64,000 nucleotides of DNA from positions 1,240,001 to 1,304,000 of the forward strand of contig JABUFD010000001.1 of assembly GCA_013314735.1 (NCBI GenBank), read 5' to 3'. Positions 63,801 through 64,000 of this stretch are shown in pieces. Position 1 is the first letter of the stretch. The number at the start of each line of letters is the position of its first letter. This DNA is from Anaerolineae bacterium. GTDB lineage: Bacteria; Chloroflexota; Anaerolineae; Anaerolineales; Anaerolineaceae. Under the pieces are notes generated by a model. It made no database searches. It was not told the origin of the DNA and saw only the letters and a program-made list of their open reading frames with translations. Position numbers and translations under genes: made by a program.

Positions 63801-64000
63801 TCAGTTCCCGCCCGGAACCAGTTTCAGTGGGTGGCTCGTTGGAAACTCTGGAAGTGTTTGATTATTTGCAGGTATCGTCATCCAGCTTCAGCACAGATAA
63901 CAACGGATATGCAAGGCTGTTATTCACCCCCCAACAACCGGGAGTATATCGAGTGCTGGTTAATGGCAGTGTTGCCGCCAGCGATCTGTGGCTTTGGGTT
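60824..64000 (+). CDS. Alpha-2-macroglobulin-like lipoprotein, C-terminus beyond window
   Basis: The frame is open from 60824 to the window edge (1059 codons). ATGs at 60848 and 60869 are alternatives; the first fits best with GGGGAG upstream, though 12 bases away. A hydrophobic helix ends with lipobox 'IITGC' (Cys50 from the first ATG). Next come a Thr/Pro linker and SbsA/Big_5-type Ig-like repeats with 'LLRFNQPMDVDSV', 'WVAFNQPI' and 'SIQFNQAMSPESVESAL'. Near residue 716 'LTDKPVYLPGENIKFEV' matches the MG2 start of bacterial alpha-2-macroglobulins, which trap peptidases in the periplasm or on the surface. The thioester region, if any, lies past the edge. Confidence 0.82.
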   Translation, partial: MAGKPKKKMYNRIIEMNYLSTNKKPGFRQLLPECFPLWILFLSLFIITGCIGQPQLESTPEVVNTASPTATTLPPTPTLPPFAPTVLSITPRQDSTVPLNSPFLLRFNQPMDVDSVEQGFSFAPDVGGTITWLDDSTMEFVPDIPLQMSGHYTITLANSIKSKLGTSAGAGQSFNFSTVGPLEITQFSPDNNAIDVDTSAAIWVAFNQPIVDLSHENNPEAFAISPEVPGIGRWAGESIYIFYPASPMLGSTQYTVQVNQSLTASSGAFFIQQPKNFEFSTTSPQLIGINPPQASELEGQPTISIQFNQAMSPESVESALSLVDSHGTATAVNTDWSQEDTLLLVTPVDDLTRGSTYTLAINTSAKSKGGISINDEILVYYATVPLLTVDELPNPSLEIRHDGYAELTFQFNLSLEPGQDFNGLIDIRPYTPDNLQAELSEDGKKLTYSGYFRPATFFSYAISPDLKDAWGKTLGSGIFKRFATTTPPTTLKIDALENDFPFLFIPIQDISIPAETTNIRRVDFQSAPISVEEFSMLADADQATRSAWQPTFDRTWHRIISPYLINAALPTELSLAPANQSLDPGLYYFTINSTEFKDDRPPIVLLAAVAQSHLAIKYNAGEMLIWAVDMVNNETISNAPIVLYDSNGQIINGGSTDARGILKLDKPQAYSEQSRFYIMMHQPGHPLFGFAMTDDQKMVVNESAQLMVPPATGMLLTDKPVYLPGENIKFEVLFSPDTISSLPELIEVQLALESQEGLLPIQSVYLEDIESASVRSNLQIPEGLPPGNYHLGVVTLPISRTIPIGTAFDTSALLSVEMDTSESLTFANPLTGAVFLRYPFGAPIADIPISWQASASLSNSGDTPGRTAEAGLQNFDPNATPKGGEFFLAAGTCFSDQYGKCDIDLPSLLADSRFNSSYTYSLILSATAEIDSADAMITTTRTIEIHPDNFLIEIIQEEWGGEAGVEQGFEIRTFDYAGNILTNIALEASFQHVSSRPEPVSVGGSLETLEVFDYLQVSSSSFSTDNNGYARLLFTPQQPGVYRVLVNGSVAASDLWLWV

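Noticed and set aside
1-64000. CRISPR array, insertion sequence, prophage or integrase
   Set aside because: No direct-repeat array, transposase, integrase or phage structural gene was seen on either strand.

Overview
The window looks like a piece of a mesophilic Chloroflexota chromosome, most likely of the class Anaerolineae. The evidence is indirect: a moderate GC content; membrane proteins of the 'YYY' (DUF2298 / Chlor_Arch_YYY) family known from Chloroflexi and archaea; a mevalonate kinase plus isopentenyl phosphate kinase pair; exported proteins with long Thr/Pro linkers before LysM, CAP, M23 or NBR1-type domains; and TopA with an N-terminal zinc ribbon. No mobile element, prophage or CRISPR array is visible. 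Gene order and base use look chromosomal throughout.

Region by region. 1-16024 (minus): tlyA, lepA, then a tightly packed envelope-glycan operon (flippase-like protein, SDR epimerase, GT4 glycosyltransferase, methyltransferase, a GT39-like protein, a giant GT39-YYY fusion and a second YYY protein that runs off the left edge). 16123-20481 (plus): a compact operon with a UbiA prenyltransferase, mevalonate kinase, isopentenyl phosphate kinase, dGTPase and greA, closed by a strong bidirectional terminator. 20591-29218 (minus): a two-helix hypothetical protein, then the housekeeping cluster ffh - rpsP - KH protein - rimM - dprA - mannose-1-phosphate guanylyltransferase - topA. 29592-36004 (plus): a DUF1015 protein, three consecutive exported proteins (beta-propeller, M23 lipoprotein, NBR1-like lipoprotein) and queG. 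36053-44656: an accessory stretch with a LysM protein, a DUF4405 membrane protein with an internal Tat-like segment and Cys-rich tail, an anaerobic sulfatase-maturase-type radical SAM enzyme, two tandem MFS transporters, a HIT protein, a Cys-type sulfatase and a histidine phosphatase. 44784-60704: mixed housekeeping genes (alpha/beta hydrolase, putative metalloprotease, glpK, three Nudix hydrolases, trmI, mnmA, a phosphohexomutase, tatD, a CAP-LysM protein, mtlD, tRNA-Leu(GAG), plsX, a NERD-like protein, a phosphoesterase, PAP2). 60824-64000 (plus): the start of a large lipoprotein of the alpha-2-macroglobulin type.

How the parts fit. Mevalonate kinase, IPK and the prenyltransferase point to isoprenoid and polyprenyl-phosphate supply by the alternate mevalonate route. 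Mannose-1-phosphate guanylyltransferase and the hexomutase can supply sugar nucleotides, and the GT39/YYY/flippase group can use lipid-linked sugars. The sulfatase has no signal peptide and shares the neighbourhood with its likely maturase and two transporters, suggesting processing of a small sulfated compound inside the cell. Several genes (16123, 39315, 45802 and perhaps 17981) have a -10 element placed so that transcription would begin at or next to the start codon, which suggests leaderless mRNAs. Two promoters (tRNA-Leu and the MFS pair) match the sigma-70 consensus exactly, both with a 16-bp spacer.
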